A stretch of DNA of 64,000 nt from Planctomicrobium piriforme (GCA_945860955.1 CAMATH010000001.1:1-64000); one strand, 5' to 3'. Shown: positions 1 to 9,599, counted from the first letter of the stretch. Numbers and translations: made by a program. Notes: a model not told the origin generated them from the letters alone.

Positions 1-139
1 CGGTCGACAGTCACTCGCCGCCGCGATGAGGGCTCAGGTCGAGAGGAATCTCGTCAATAGCCGCGCGAACGGGTCGGATTGGCAATCACCGTGCGCCGCG
101 CCCCGCCAGCCTCGCACCGCGGCGAAATTTCTCGCGCGG

Positions 140-151
140 CCCCCCCCCCCC
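140..151. repeat. C12 homopolymer tract
   Basis: Twelve consecutive C residues in non-coding DNA. It is a likely site of length error or natural slippage, and nothing around it suggests a coding role. Confidence 0.85.
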
Positions 152-197
152 GCCGGCCGCGGAGTACGTGGTTCTGTTGGGCGCTTACGTTGGGCGG

Positions 198-226
198 AAG
201 CTGGGGGGGACAGAGTCCCCCAGCTT
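198..226. repeat. Hairpin repeat, copy 1 (inverted relative to copy 2)
   Basis: The left arm AAGCTGGGGG (198-207) is perfectly complementary to CCCCCAGCTT (217-226). The loop carries ACAGAGT. Read on the other strand it matches the element at 4981-5005 apart from the lengths of the G and C tracts, so this is a dispersed repeat present in opposite orientations on either side of the DUF1549/DUF1501 pair. Confidence 0.75.
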
Positions 227-467
227 TGGTGCGACAGCGTCGCAATGGTAGCCGCCCGTTCCCCACACGTGGTACAACACTCAATGGAATTTGCTCGTCC
301 CTCGATTTGCAGCCTGTTGACCATCGTTTCTGCCAGGTCGACACGTCCGATTCTTGGCAACTCGGGGATGCACCGCCCAGGTGAGCCCGATCCATGATCC
401 GCAACCGCGTCCCGTTTCGCGAATCGCCGGGTGTGTCCGGGGACATCGTGCTGAAGGAACTGCTGGC

Positions 468-3400
468 ATGACACGCCGTTTCCAACCCACTCGACCTTGG
501 ATTCGCAGCCCCGGAAGTCGCACGCGGCCCGGGTATGTCTCGGGACTGCTGTTTGCGCTGATGGTGTTGTCTGCCAGCCGGCTTCAGGCCGACGAGCCGA
601 CCGACCAGTTTCGCCAGAAGGTCGAACCAATTCTGCGGCAGCACTGTTACGCCTGTCACTCGCATTCGTCTGGCCAGATGGAAAGCGGACTTGCGCTCGA
701 CTGGAAGAGTGGTTGGGTGACAGGGGGCGACCGCGGGCCGGCGATCGTACCGGGCAAGCCCGAAGAGAGTCTGCTGATTCGTGCGATTGAGCATCGCGAT
801 CCCGATCTCAAGATGCCCGAAAAAAAGCTGGCCGCCGCGGAGATTGAAATCCTGGTGGAATGGGTTCGCAAGGGGGCCGCCGACGATCGTGTCATCCGAC
901 CCCAGGGGAAAGATGAAGAGGTCTGGTGGTCACTCAAGCCGTTAGTCTCCCCCGCGATCCCAAAGCTCAAGAACCCAATTGAAAACGCTGAACCGCATCC
1001 GATCGACGCGTTCCTGCAAGCCCGGCTGGAGCAGGCGGGGCTGCAACAAACGCCAATTGCCGAGCCTCGCGAACGGATCCGCCGGCTCTATTTCGATCTG
1101 ATCGGACTCCCTCCGACCCCCGAGGAAGTCGCCCTGTTCACAGCCGACCCCAGTCCGGAAGCGTATCTCCGCCTTGTCGACCAATTGCTCGCATCCCCCC
1201 GGTATGGCGAACGCTGGGCCCGTCACTGGTTTGACGCCATTCACTTCGCCGACTCACACGGGTACGAACACGATGTGGGTCGCGATCATGCGTGGCCGTA
1301 TCGTGACTATGTCATTCAAGCCCTGAATACCGACCGCCCTTGGGGGACGTTCATTCGCCAACAACTGGCCGTCGATTATTTTGAACCCGGGGCGAGCGAA
1401 CTGACCCCCGCCTTGGGTTTTCTGGGGGCGGGGACGTTTGACTACAGCACCTACGCGACTGGACCCGTCACGTTCGATTACCTCGATCGTGACGACATGC
1501 TGACCCAGACCATGGCGGCGTTCGTCAGTTCGACGGCCAACTGCGCCCGCTGTCATGCGCACAAGTTCGACCCGATCGCGCAGGAGGATTACTACGCGCT
1601 GCAGGCGGTTTTCGCCGGCGTTGTCAAAGGAGACATTCCTTACGACGCCGACCTGAAGATCGCGACCGACCGCCGACGCCTCAATGCGCTGCTCGCCGCG
1701 GCTAAGAAGGGGGACGCCGCCGTCTTGCAGTCCGAGGAGAGTCAGCGACTGGTAGCCGATTGGCTCAGTCAGCGCGGTCCCGGCGCGACCTGGAAGCCGG
1801 CCGAGCTGCAGTCCTACGTTTCCACCAATGGGGCCACCCTGGCGGTCGAGGGGGAGGGAGTGATTGTCGCGGGGGGGACCGCGCCGGACACGGATACATA
1901 TGTTGTGACGGTGAAGAGTTCGTTGCCGCGAGTGACCGCGGTTCGGCTGGAATTGCTGCCACACGATTCGTTGCCCATGAAAGGGCCAGGGCGTTGTCAC
2001 AACGGAAACCTCCATCTGTCGGAAGTTGTGCTGACACTGTTCACGCCAGGTGAAAAGGCCGGCAAACCGGTCCCGATCGCCCGCGCCACGGCGGACTTCA
2101 ACCAGGAGGGTTGGGACGTGACCCGGGCGCTGGATGGAGATCTCAAAACCGCCTGGGGCATTCATCCCGCCGTCGGTCAACCGCACCAGGCGGTCTTCGA
2201 ATTGACCCAGCCGCTGGAACTGGTCGCGGGAGCTTCGCTCACCATCACGCTGAAGCAACTGCATGGCAGCGCGCACCTCATTGGGGCGTTTCGTCTTACC
2301 CTCACCGATGGCCCTCCCTCGCAGGTGATCGCTCTGCCGACGGATGTCGAACAGGCGCTCGGTACCGAAGCGTCCCAGCGGACAGACGCCCAAAAGCTGG
2401 TGATCGCCGGCCATGTGACGCGGTTGGCGGCCGAAGCCGAGCTGGCGCGTCTTCCCGCGCAGGGGGTGGTTTACGCGGCGGGGCCTGACGTGGCCATTCC
2501 CATGGGGAGCGGGAAGTCGCAACCAGCTCGCATCGCCAGTCCCAAGGTGGTGCATCTGTTGCAGCGGGGGGACATCAACAAGCCGAAAGAGGAGATTCCC
2601 CCTGGGGCGCTCTCGGCCCTGACGCATCTTCCGGGGCGGTTTTCCAGCATCCCTCCACAGAACGAAGCCGCCCGGCGCGCGGCGCTCGCCGACTGGATCG
2701 CCCACCCGAACAATGTGCTGACGTGGCGGAGCGTTGTGAATCGAGTCTGGCATTACCACTTCGGTCGAGGTTTGTGTGACACACCCAGTGATTTCGGCCG
2801 AATGGGCGGCGTCCCGTCGCATCCCGAGTTGATTGATTGGCTGGCAGTCTGGTTTCGTGATTCCGCGGGGGGTTCACTCAAGCAGTTGCACCGACTGATC
2901 GTCACCAGCCGCGCCTATCAGCAGTCGTCGCGGAACAACGCGGACGCGGCCCGGGTCGACGCCGACAATCGGTTGTTGTGGCGACAGAACCGACTGAGGC
3001 TGGACGCCGACGCTTATCGTGATTTTGTACTCGCGGCCTCAGGGCGGCTGGATCTCTCGATGGGTGGCCCCGCGATCCAGCATTTTCATACCTCGCCCGG
3101 AGCGCAACTGACTCCCAAGCTCGACTACGCGGTCTATGACTGGGCTTCGCCCGGGTCGGGCCGGCGCAGCATTTATCGCTATGTGTGGCGGGGGATTCCC
3201 GATCCGCTCTTTTCGGCTCTCGACTTTCCCGACCTGGGTCTCCTGACGCCGACGCGTAGCTATTCGATCTCACCGCTGCAATCGCTCGCGTTGTACAATA
3301 ACAACTTTGTGCTGTTTCACAGCCAGGCGATGGCGCAGTCGATCAGCGAGACGTCTGGGGAGAGCGAGCGGCAGATTGCCGAGCTGATTGGAAGGGCGTA

Positions 3401-3518
3401 TCAGCGGGCACCATCTGAGGTGGAGCAAGCGCGGCTGCGTTCGTTTGTCCAACAGCATGGTCTGGCGGCGCTCTGCCGGGTGGTGCTGAATTCGAGTGAA
3501 TTTCTGTTCGTCCCCTGA
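468..3518 (+). CDS. Secreted PSCyt1/DUF1549/DUF1553 protein
   Basis: This is a planctomycete-type secreted protein of 1016 residues. The ATG at 468 is chosen because AAGGAA lies 9-10 bases upstream and because it gives an N-terminus with basic residues followed by a hydrophobic segment (about residues 24-40) ending before ADEP, a likely signal peptide; the frame stays open upstream to 354. Residues about 48-115 form a PSCyt1 cytochrome-like domain with the haem motif CYACH at 60-64. A DUF1549 domain follows, containing the conserved second CxxCH (CARCH, 359-363) and the RYGERWARHW block. The C-terminal third is DUF1553 (WRSVVNRVWHYHFG, then SHPELIDWLA). The family is abundant in planctomycetes, is usually paired with DUF1501 as here (18 bp downstream), and has no established reaction. 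Roles in extracellular polymer degradation or periplasmic redox are often proposed but are inference. Confidence 0.93.
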   Translation: MTRRFQPTRPWIRSPGSRTRPGYVSGLLFALMVLSASRLQADEPTDQFRQKVEPILRQHCYACHSHSSGQMESGLALDWKSGWVTGGDRGPAIVPGKPEESLLIRAIEHRDPDLKMPEKKLAAAEIEILVEWVRKGAADDRVIRPQGKDEEVWWSLKPLVSPAIPKLKNPIENAEPHPIDAFLQARLEQAGLQQTPIAEPRERIRRLYFDLIGLPPTPEEVALFTADPSPEAYLRLVDQLLASPRYGERWARHWFDAIHFADSHGYEHDVGRDHAWPYRDYVIQALNTDRPWGTFIRQQLAVDYFEPGASELTPALGFLGAGTFDYSTYATGPVTFDYLDRDDMLTQTMAAFVSSTANCARCHAHKFDPIAQEDYYALQAVFAGVVKGDIPYDADLKIATDRRRLNALLAAAKKGDAAVLQSEESQRLVADWLSQRGPGATWKPAELQSYVSTNGATLAVEGEGVIVAGGTAPDTDTYVVTVKSSLPRVTAVRLELLPHDSLPMKGPGRCHNGNLHLSEVVLTLFTPGEKAGKPVPIARATADFNQEGWDVTRALDGDLKTAWGIHPAVGQPHQAVFELTQPLELVAGASLTITLKQLHGSAHLIGAFRLTLTDGPPSQVIALPTDVEQALGTEASQRTDAQKLVIAGHVTRLAAEAELARLPAQGVVYAAGPDVAIPMGSGKSQPARIASPKVVHLLQRGDINKPKEEIPPGALSALTHLPGRFSSIPPQNEAARRAALADWIAHPNNVLTWRSVVNRVWHYHFGRGLCDTPSDFGRMGGVPSHPELIDWLAVWFRDSAGGSLKQLHRLIVTSRAYQQSSRNNADAARVDADNRLLWRQNRLRLDADAYRDFVLAASGRLDLSMGGPAIQHFHTSPGAQLTPKLDYAVYDWASPGSGRRSIYRYVWRGIPDPLFSALDFPDLGLLTPTRSYSISPLQSLALYNNNFVLFHSQAMAQSISETSGESERQIAELIGRAYQRAPSEVEQARLRSFVQQHGLAALCRVVLNSSEFLFVP

Positions 3519-3536
3519 CCCTTCCGGAGAAGAGTG

Positions 3537-4970
3537 GTGAAGACCGAGATCTCAACCCGCCGGCAGCTTTTGCTGCGAAGTGGTGGTGGATTCGCCTGCC
3601 TCGCGCTCAGTCAGCTTTTGGGACGGGACTCCACGGCGGTCGGCGCGGAAGCCGGCCAGAACTTCAAGGACTTTCCCGTCCAGCATCATCCTCCCAAGGT
3701 GAAGCGGATCATCCAACTGTTCATGACGGGCGGGGCCAGCCCGATGGACACGTTCGATTACAAACCCGAACTCGAGCGGCTGCACGGCCAGATGCTGGGT
3801 CCGAAAGAGAAGCCCGAGGGGTTCACCGCACCCGCCGGCGCGATCATGAAAAGCCCGTTCTCATTCGCGCGGCACGGCGAGTCGGGCCGGTGGGTGAGCA
3901 GCGTCTTTCCCGAGCAGGCGAAGCTGGTCGACGAGATGGCGTTCCTGATGGCGATGACCACCAAGACGAACGTGCATGGACCCGGCACCTACATGATGAA
4001 CAGCGGGTTTCTGCTCCCCGGGTTTCCGTGTATGGGTGCCTGGATTTCGTATGCGCTGGGCAACCTGACCGATGATCTGCCGACGTTTGTGGTGCTGCCC
4101 GATTCCCGCGGTCTCCCGTACAACCAGAAGGGTTGCTTCAGCCCCGGCTTTCTCCCGCCGGTGCATGAGGGGATAGTGATCGACGCGACGGCGAAACCCG
4201 CTGTCCCGGATCTGTTTCCCAACGACCGCTTCACCTTCGCCAGTCGCGGTGCCGACCAGGAGGGACTCGATCTCCTGCGGCAGATCAATCAGAAATACGC
4301 CGACGGGCATCCTGGCGATGATCGGCTGGAGGCGCGAATCGCCAGTTACGAACTGGCGGCCAAGATGCAGCTTTCCGCGCCACAGGCGTTTGACCTGTCT
4401 CAGGAATCGTCGTCGGTGCATTCCAGTTATGGACTGGATCAGCCGGCGACGGAGGATTTCGGTCGGCGGTGTCTTCTCGCCCGGCGACTGGTTGAACGGG
4501 GCGTTCGATTCGTTCAGGTGTGGAGCGGTCCGCAGGGGGCGGTCAACAACTGGGACAACCACGGCAACATCGAAAAAGATCTGCCACCCATGGCGCTCAG
4601 TGTCGACCGCCCCATCGCCGCCCTGCTGCGCGATCTGAAATCGCGCGGCCTCGACCAGGACACGCTGATCATCTGGTCGACGGAATTCGGTCGCACACCC
4701 TTCGCCCAGGGGAGCCTGGGACGCGACCACAACGGAGGATCGTTTGTGACGTGGCTGTGGGGGGCCGGCATTGAGCCGGGAGTCGCCCATGGTCAAAGCG
4801 ACGACTGGGGGTATCAGGCGGTCGAGAACAAGACGTGGTGCTACGACCTGCACGCCACGGTGCTGCACCTGCTGGGGATTGACCACACGCGACTCTCGAT
4901 GCGACAGAACGGCATCGATCGCCGACTGACCGACGTGCATGGGCATGTGGTTCAGGATATTTTGGCGTGA
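3537..4970 (+). CDS. DUF1501 family protein, Tat-type N-terminus
   Basis: This 477-residue protein of the DUF1501 family (alkaline-phosphatase/sulfatase-like fold by family knowledge) is the usual partner of DUF1549/DUF1553 proteins. Two adjacent GTG codons (3534 and 3537) are possible starts; the second is better spaced (7 bases) from GGAGA at 3525-3529. The N-terminus STRRQLLLRSGG resembles a twin-arginine signal. Family landmarks are visible: QLFMTGGASPMDTFD near residue 65, NNWDNHGN in the middle, and the C-terminal TEFGRTP...GRDHN block. It lies 18 bp after the DUF1549 gene on the same strand, so the two are probably co-transcribed. The substrate is unknown. Confidence 0.92.
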   Translation: MKTEISTRRQLLLRSGGGFACLALSQLLGRDSTAVGAEAGQNFKDFPVQHHPPKVKRIIQLFMTGGASPMDTFDYKPELERLHGQMLGPKEKPEGFTAPAGAIMKSPFSFARHGESGRWVSSVFPEQAKLVDEMAFLMAMTTKTNVHGPGTYMMNSGFLLPGFPCMGAWISYALGNLTDDLPTFVVLPDSRGLPYNQKGCFSPGFLPPVHEGIVIDATAKPAVPDLFPNDRFTFASRGADQEGLDLLRQINQKYADGHPGDDRLEARIASYELAAKMQLSAPQAFDLSQESSSVHSSYGLDQPATEDFGRRCLLARRLVERGVRFVQVWSGPQGAVNNWDNHGNIEKDLPPMALSVDRPIAALLRDLKSRGLDQDTLIIWSTEFGRTPFAQGSLGRDHNGGSFVTWLWGAGIEPGVAHGQSDDWGYQAVENKTWCYDLHATVLHLLGIDHTRLSMRQNGIDRRLTDVHGHVVQDILA

Positions 4971-4980
4971 TAACGGACGA

Positions 4981-5005
4981 AGCTGGGGGGACTCTGTCCC
5001 CCCAG
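4981..5005. repeat. Hairpin repeat, copy 2
   Basis: CTGGGGGG (4983-4990) pairs perfectly with CCCCCCAG (4998-5005) around the loop ACTCTGT. It begins 11 bp after the DUF1501 stop codon and may act as a terminator, although no T-run follows immediately. It is the inverted counterpart of the element at 198-226. Confidence 0.75.
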
Positions 5006-5093
5006 ACCCCCGTGGGATTTTCTTAGGCATTGGTCCGATGTCCAACAATTTCCCTGTCAAAATCAACTTGTTCCCTTGGCAACGCAGCGCGTG

Positions 5094-5828
5094 ATGAATT
5101 CCGCCGAAATCCGACAGAAACTGAACGCACTCGCCTCGCCCGAGGTGGCGGCTTCGTCTGCCCGGTTCTTCAAAACCGGCCCGGGCCAATACGGCGAAGG
5201 GGACACGTTTGTCGGCATCCGCGTCCCGGCACTTCGCACGCTGGCCCGCGAGTACCGAGACTTGCCGCTGCCTGAAATCGAAGTCCTGCTACGTTCCCCG
5301 ATCCATGAAGAACGCCTGCTCGCGCTGTTGATTCTCGTGTTGAGCGTCGGCAAGTGCGATGCGGTCCATCGCAAGGTGGTTTACGACTTTTATCTCGGCA
5401 ATTCCCGACACGTCAACAACTGGGATCTCGTCGATACGTCGGCACCCGCGATTGTCGGAGGGTACTTGAGGGACAGATTCCGCGAGCCGCTGGTCGAACT
5501 GGCAAAATCGGCCAGTCTCTGGGAACGCCGAATCGCGATTGTCGCCACGCAACATCTCATCCGTCTCGACCAGTTCGACGACACGCTGGCGCTGAGTCGG
5601 CTGCTGCTGAGTGACAAGGAAGATCTGATCCACAAAGCCACAGGCTGGATGCTGCGGGAGGTCGGGGACCGGGATGAAGCGCTGCTGGAGGCGTTTCTCC
5701 ACGAACACGCGCCGGCAATGCCCCGCACGATGCTCCGCTACGCGATCGAAAAATTCGAACCCGACAAACGCCGGATCTATCTGGTTTCGAGCGTTCCAAA
5801 AAGCGGTGGGAAACCGCAGAGGCGGTAA
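5094..5828 (+). CDS. DNA alkylation repair protein, AlkD-like
   Basis: This 244-residue protein belongs to the AlkD/DNA alkylation repair family, helical HEAT-like DNA glycosylases that remove N3- and N7-alkylated purines. The sequence shows the conserved N-terminal FKTGPGQYGEGDTFVGIRVP segment (about residues 30-50), LREVGDRDE, and the late region MPRTMLRYAIEKF. The ATG at 5094 is preferred over an in-frame TTG at 5076, because neither has a strong ribosome binding site and the ATG fits the usual family N-terminus. Length matches the family. It stands alone, with a hairpin repeat upstream and a convergent gene downstream. Confidence 0.9.
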   Translation: MNSAEIRQKLNALASPEVAASSARFFKTGPGQYGEGDTFVGIRVPALRTLAREYRDLPLPEIEVLLRSPIHEERLLALLILVLSVGKCDAVHRKVVYDFYLGNSRHVNNWDLVDTSAPAIVGGYLRDRFREPLVELAKSASLWERRIAIVATQHLIRLDQFDDTLALSRLLLSDKEDLIHKATGWMLREVGDRDEALLEAFLHEHAPAMPRTMLRYAIEKFEPDKRRIYLVSSVPKSGGKPQRR

Positions 5829-5869
5829 CGGAGATTGGATTGTCTCCGTATCGCCGGCAGACTGTCGTC

Positions 5870-7633
5870 CTATCGGTTGATCCCCGGCAGCAGAATGCGC
5901 GACGCCCGTAATTTGGAGTGATGCACCGTTTCGGTCGACACCGCAGTCCGCGCTCCAAACGGCCCCTCGGCGGTGTTTGTGTTGCGGTCAAACAGCGGGA
6001 AATACGCGCCGCTGATGTCCACCCGCAACCGATGCCCCTCGGCCAATCGCGCCGCCACAGGCCCCAGATCGATCGTTAGCTTGTAGACCGTTCCCGGCTT
6101 TAAGGGCTGAGGAGTCGATTCAGAATCGCGAAAGCTTCCTCGTTGAATTCCGACCGCCAGGTTGTACGCGAATCCATCCGGCCGCACGTCGACGAGTTTC
6201 ACCACCCAGTCGGCGTCCGGCGTGTCGGCCTCGACGTACAGTTCCGCCTGAGCGTCCCCCGCGAATGTGAGCGGCTTGTCCAAGGGTTCGCTGGTGTAAA
6301 CGAGTACGTCGTTGCGATCTTCGATCGGGCGCTGGTCAACGGGTGCCCAAGTCGCGGCGTTCAACGGACGCTTCTCGGTGGGCGGACAGGCGGGAGTTGG
6401 TTTCGCGGGATCGGCCTGAAACGAGTCGACAGGCTCGTCAGCCACCGGAGCGGTCCGTGACAGCACGCCATCGCCAGCACGGGTATTCGCTTTCCCCTTC
6501 GAATGCAGGAAGAACGGTGTTTGAACAACTCCTTCGGGGGGCCACGACTGCGACTCCTTCCAGACGTTCTCCCCCATCGAAAAGTACCGCACGGGGACGA
6601 GAGGTCGGCTGGTCACCGCGGGATCTTGCTTCAGAAACCGGTCGAACCACAACAGGTTCTCACCTGCGGCGTCCCAGACGGCGTTGGGTCCAAAGTCGAC
6701 TTCTCCAACTTGGGCGGCTCCGATGGTTCCATGATCCCACGGGCCTAGAATCAACTGTTGTTGTTCACGCACTCGGGGATTTCGCGCCTGGTTTCGCATA
6801 CGGACGAAATTGCCCACCGATTCCCGGGAGAAGAAGTCGTAGTATCCCACCACGTGCTGGATCGGGAGGTCGAGCCGGGTGATACGCTCGGTCATATCGA
6901 GCCGATTCCAGTAACCGTTCGGTGTGGGGTGCGTCAACATTCCCGAGAGCCAGGGAATGGGCCAGCCGATCGCGCGATCAAAATCGCTCAAGGGAAGATG
7001 CAGCAGTGTCGCATCCCAGTCGGTGGGGGGCATCACTGACTCAGGCTTGGGGGAATTTCCCGACGCCCAGCGAGTGATCAACGAGAGACGAACCGAGCCC
7101 CCCAGGTACAGATTGCGATAGAAACTGCTGAAGGTGGCGGTCGGGGTGATGGTGACCAGCCCGGGGGGTTGCTCCACCGCCGCCTGCCACTGGGTTGCCC
7201 CCACATACGAACTCCCCCACATGCCAATCTTTCCGTCGCACCAGGGTTGCCTGCTGATCCACTCGACGGCGTCAAACCCGTCCTGGCCTTCATTATCGTA
7301 GGGGATGAATGTTCCTTCGGATTGAAACTTGCCCCGACAATCCTGCACGAGGGTGATATAGCCTGCCCTGGCGAACCGCTCGGCGACCGGTTTCGTCCGT
7401 TCTTTGTTATACGGCGAGCGCATCAACAGCACTGGCCCCCGCTCGATTCCGGAACGTCGATACACATCAGTCGCCAGCCGAACGCCGTCGCGCATCTCCA
7501 CCTTCACCGTCTCCAGCGAAACGGGGAGAACGTCGGCCGCCCCGACGATCGCGACGGGTGTGAAGCAGGCAGACAGCGCGATCAGGCAGGGGAACAGCAA
7601 CCTGCGAACTGGAGAGAATGAGCGATGCAGCAT
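5870..7633 (-). CDS. CocE/NonD family hydrolase (X-Pro dipeptidyl-peptidase S15 type), secreted
   Basis: This 587-residue alpha/beta hydrolase carries a C-terminal jelly-roll domain, as in X-Pro dipeptidyl peptidases and cocaine esterase. The ATG at 7633 gives a signal-peptide-like N-terminus (RRLLFPCLIALSACF). The open frame extends to 7915, but that part has no family match and overlaps the divergent gene. The catalytic triad is readable: nucleophile Ser142 in WGSSYVG, Asp266 in VVGYYDFF, His301 in GPWDHG. Family members hydrolyse acyl-prolyl peptides, glutaryl-7-ACA or esters; the substrate cannot be told here. It is divergent from the THUMP methyltransferase gene and convergent with the alkD-like gene. 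Confidence 0.9.
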   Translation of the reverse strand: MLHRSFSPVRRLLFPCLIALSACFTPVAIVGAADVLPVSLETVKVEMRDGVRLATDVYRRSGIERGPVLLMRSPYNKERTKPVAERFARAGYITLVQDCRGKFQSEGTFIPYDNEGQDGFDAVEWISRQPWCDGKIGMWGSSYVGATQWQAAVEQPPGLVTITPTATFSSFYRNLYLGGSVRLSLITRWASGNSPKPESVMPPTDWDATLLHLPLSDFDRAIGWPIPWLSGMLTHPTPNGYWNRLDMTERITRLDLPIQHVVGYYDFFSRESVGNFVRMRNQARNPRVREQQQLILGPWDHGTIGAAQVGEVDFGPNAVWDAAGENLLWFDRFLKQDPAVTSRPLVPVRYFSMGENVWKESQSWPPEGVVQTPFFLHSKGKANTRAGDGVLSRTAPVADEPVDSFQADPAKPTPACPPTEKRPLNAATWAPVDQRPIEDRNDVLVYTSEPLDKPLTFAGDAQAELYVEADTPDADWVVKLVDVRPDGFAYNLAVGIQRGSFRDSESTPQPLKPGTVYKLTIDLGPVAARLAEGHRLRVDISGAYFPLFDRNTNTAEGPFGARTAVSTETVHHSKLRASRILLPGINR

Positions 7634-7828
7634 GACGGTACCTGTACGGAGCGGCGATACGCGGTGTCGGGGAAGTCTAACGTGCAGGGGATTTGTGAGG
7701 AAGATTCGTGTCGGGGAGACCGGGGTGTTATCGCGCCAGCCCTTTACCATCTGTCCCGGGGCGATTAAAGTCGACGGATTACCCATTCTCAGGCCGACCG
7801 GCCTGAAAGTCTTGCGTTGGAACTGCGT

Positions 7829-9541
7829 GTGGATCGTTATTTCGCCGTCGTGGCTCGGGGTGTTGAACCATTGGCGGTCAAGGAGCTCGAAGCGCTGGGC
7901 GCGACCGAGATTCAACCTGTCCCGGGCGGGGTCCGATTCAGTGGACCCCGCGAGGTGTTGTACCGCGCCCTGCTGACGCTGCGGACCGCCACCCGCGTTC
8001 TCAAGCCCCTGAGGGAGTTCGCCGCCACGACTCCCGACATGGTCTATTCGCAGGTTCGACGGATTGTCTGGGAGGCGTATCTCAATCCGACGCGGACACT
8101 GTCTGTCTCGGCGACGGCGGAGAAGCCGCCGATTCCCGGGGGACGACCCAACAAATCGGGGCCACCCAGCCGGGGATTTTCGCGTGGAGGTCCGAGAGAC
8201 GGGGCCCGTCCTCCCCGGGATCCCTCAGAGCCACCACCTCCTCCCTTGGGGGGAACCAAGTGGCTCTACAACACGATGTTCGCGGCGTTGAAAATCAAAG
8301 ACGCGATCTGCGACCGATTGAAGAACGAACAGGGAGCCCGGCCCGACGTCGACAAAGAGAATCCCGACGTCGTCATTCAGGCGCATTTCGCCGCTGGCCG
8401 TTGCACGCTCAGTCTCGACGCCACCGGCCCCAGCCTGCACGAACGCGGCTACCGCGCCGAGCGCGGTTCCGGGGGAGCCGCCCCGCTGAAAGAAACTCTG
8501 GCGGCGGCGATTCTGCAGGTGACGGAATGGAACGGGCTGGTTCCGCTGTATGACCCCATGTGCGGCTCGGGAACGCTGGTGATCGAGGCGGCCCGCATGG
8601 CGCTGCACATGCCGACCGGTGGTGCGCGACCGTTTTTCGCCTGCGAAAAGTGGCCAGACTTCGACGGCACGATCTGGGCTCAAATCACCACCGATTTGCG
8701 TTCGAAGCAGCTTCGCAAGCTGCCCGCCCCGATTTTTGGCAGTGACGGTTCGGAATCTCAGTTGACCGCCGCCGGCGACAACGCGTTTCGCGCCCGGGTC
8801 GATCAATCGGGCTTGAGCTTCATTCTGCGCGACATCGAGGAGGCGATCCCCCCCACCGACGAACCAGGGATCCTGGTGACGAACCCGCCCTATGGTGTCC
8901 GCCTGGGAGATGAAGAACATCTCTGCCGATTCTACTCGCGGATGGGGGAACTGTTCCGCGACCGGTTCAAAGGCTGGATCGTGTACGTGATGTCGGGGAA
9001 TCCCACATTGTCGCGTGCGTTGGAAATGACCCCCGACGCCGAACACAAACTGTGGAATGGTCCGATCCCGTGCCGACTGCTGAGATTCAATCTCACCAAG
9101 GAGGTGATCGTCGTTCCGGTGTACCGGAAGCCCGTGTGGGAACCGACACCCGAGCCCGAACCGGTATCAACGCCTCCCGACGATGTCCTGTCTGATGAGA
9201 CGGACGAGACGACCGAGATCGAAACCACCTCGGCGGTCCCTGAACCGGTCGTTGTGCCTGAGGAACAGCAAGTGACTGAGACGGTGCCGGCGATTCCAAC
9301 ACCGGACAGCGGCGTTCAGGAAGTGCCTGTGGGAGACGACTCAGCAATTGAGGCCGAACCCATTGTGGAACCACTGGTCTCTGAACCAACCGTCGCTGAA
9401 ACGCCTGTCGCTGAACCACCGTTAGCGGTACCATCGGCCGCCGAGGCCGTTGCGACGCCGCCGAGTCCCGCAGTCGCCGACGAGAATTCCGAGGCTGCCG
9501 CGATCCTGGAATACTACGAGCGACTCCTGGGGAATTCTTAG
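7829..9541 (+). CDS. THUMP-domain class I RNA methyltransferase (RlmL/UPF0020 type) with low-complexity insertions
   Basis: This is a 570-residue 23S-rRNA-type N2-guanine methyltransferase homologue. Family members begin at the YFAVVARG block, so the GTG at 7829 is chosen; a TTG at 7817 is equally open. The order is THUMP (residues 1-160), then a Rossmann SAM-methyltransferase with DPMCGSGT from 242 and the catalytic NPPY at 352-355. Two parts are unusual. Residues about 98-143 are a Gly/Pro/Arg-rich insertion (RGG-like, with a PPPPP run) interrupting the THUMP region. The last ~130 residues are an acidic Pro/Val/Glu/Thr-rich tail ending in the short helix AILEYYERLL. The core motifs are intact, so activity is likely. 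It stands alone on this strand. Confidence 0.88.
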   Translation: MDRYFAVVARGVEPLAVKELEALGATEIQPVPGGVRFSGPREVLYRALLTLRTATRVLKPLREFAATTPDMVYSQVRRIVWEAYLNPTRTLSVSATAEKPPIPGGRPNKSGPPSRGFSRGGPRDGARPPRDPSEPPPPPLGGTKWLYNTMFAALKIKDAICDRLKNEQGARPDVDKENPDVVIQAHFAAGRCTLSLDATGPSLHERGYRAERGSGGAAPLKETLAAAILQVTEWNGLVPLYDPMCGSGTLVIEAARMALHMPTGGARPFFACEKWPDFDGTIWAQITTDLRSKQLRKLPAPIFGSDGSESQLTAAGDNAFRARVDQSGLSFILRDIEEAIPPTDEPGILVTNPPYGVRLGDEEHLCRFYSRMGELFRDRFKGWIVYVMSGNPTLSRALEMTPDAEHKLWNGPIPCRLLRFNLTKEVIVVPVYRKPVWEPTPEPEPVSTPPDDVLSDETDETTEIETTSAVPEPVVVPEEQQVTETVPAIPTPDSGVQEVPVGDDSAIEAEPIVEPLVSEPTVAETPVAEPPLAVPSAAEAVATPPSPAVADENSEAAAILEYYERLLGNS

Positions 9542-9549
9542 AGAAAGTC

Positions 9550-9569
9550 GCGTGGTTCAAAATCCACGC
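9550..9569. terminator. Hairpin between convergent genes
   Basis: GCGTGG (9550-9555) pairs with CCACGC (9564-9569) around an 8-base loop, 8 bp after the methyltransferase stop and before the end of the convergent Rieske gene. No long T-run follows, so a terminator role is only plausible. Confidence 0.35.
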
Positions 9570-9599
9570 TACGGCCGCGTGCCGCCCGTTCCTCGCAGG

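Larger units (their letters stand above)
1..467. other. Left-edge region with no supported gene
   Basis: No reading frame here looks like a real protein; the overlapping frames on both strands are arginine- and proline-rich and lack domains. The stretch holds a run of 12 C residues (140-151), a perfect 10-bp hairpin repeat (198-226) and the upstream region of the DUF1549 gene that begins at 468. Confidence 0.6.

Noticed and set aside
1254-2822. A 522-residue minus-strand open frame opposite the DUF1549 gene
   Set aside because: It has no recognisable motif and a composition typical of shadow frames.
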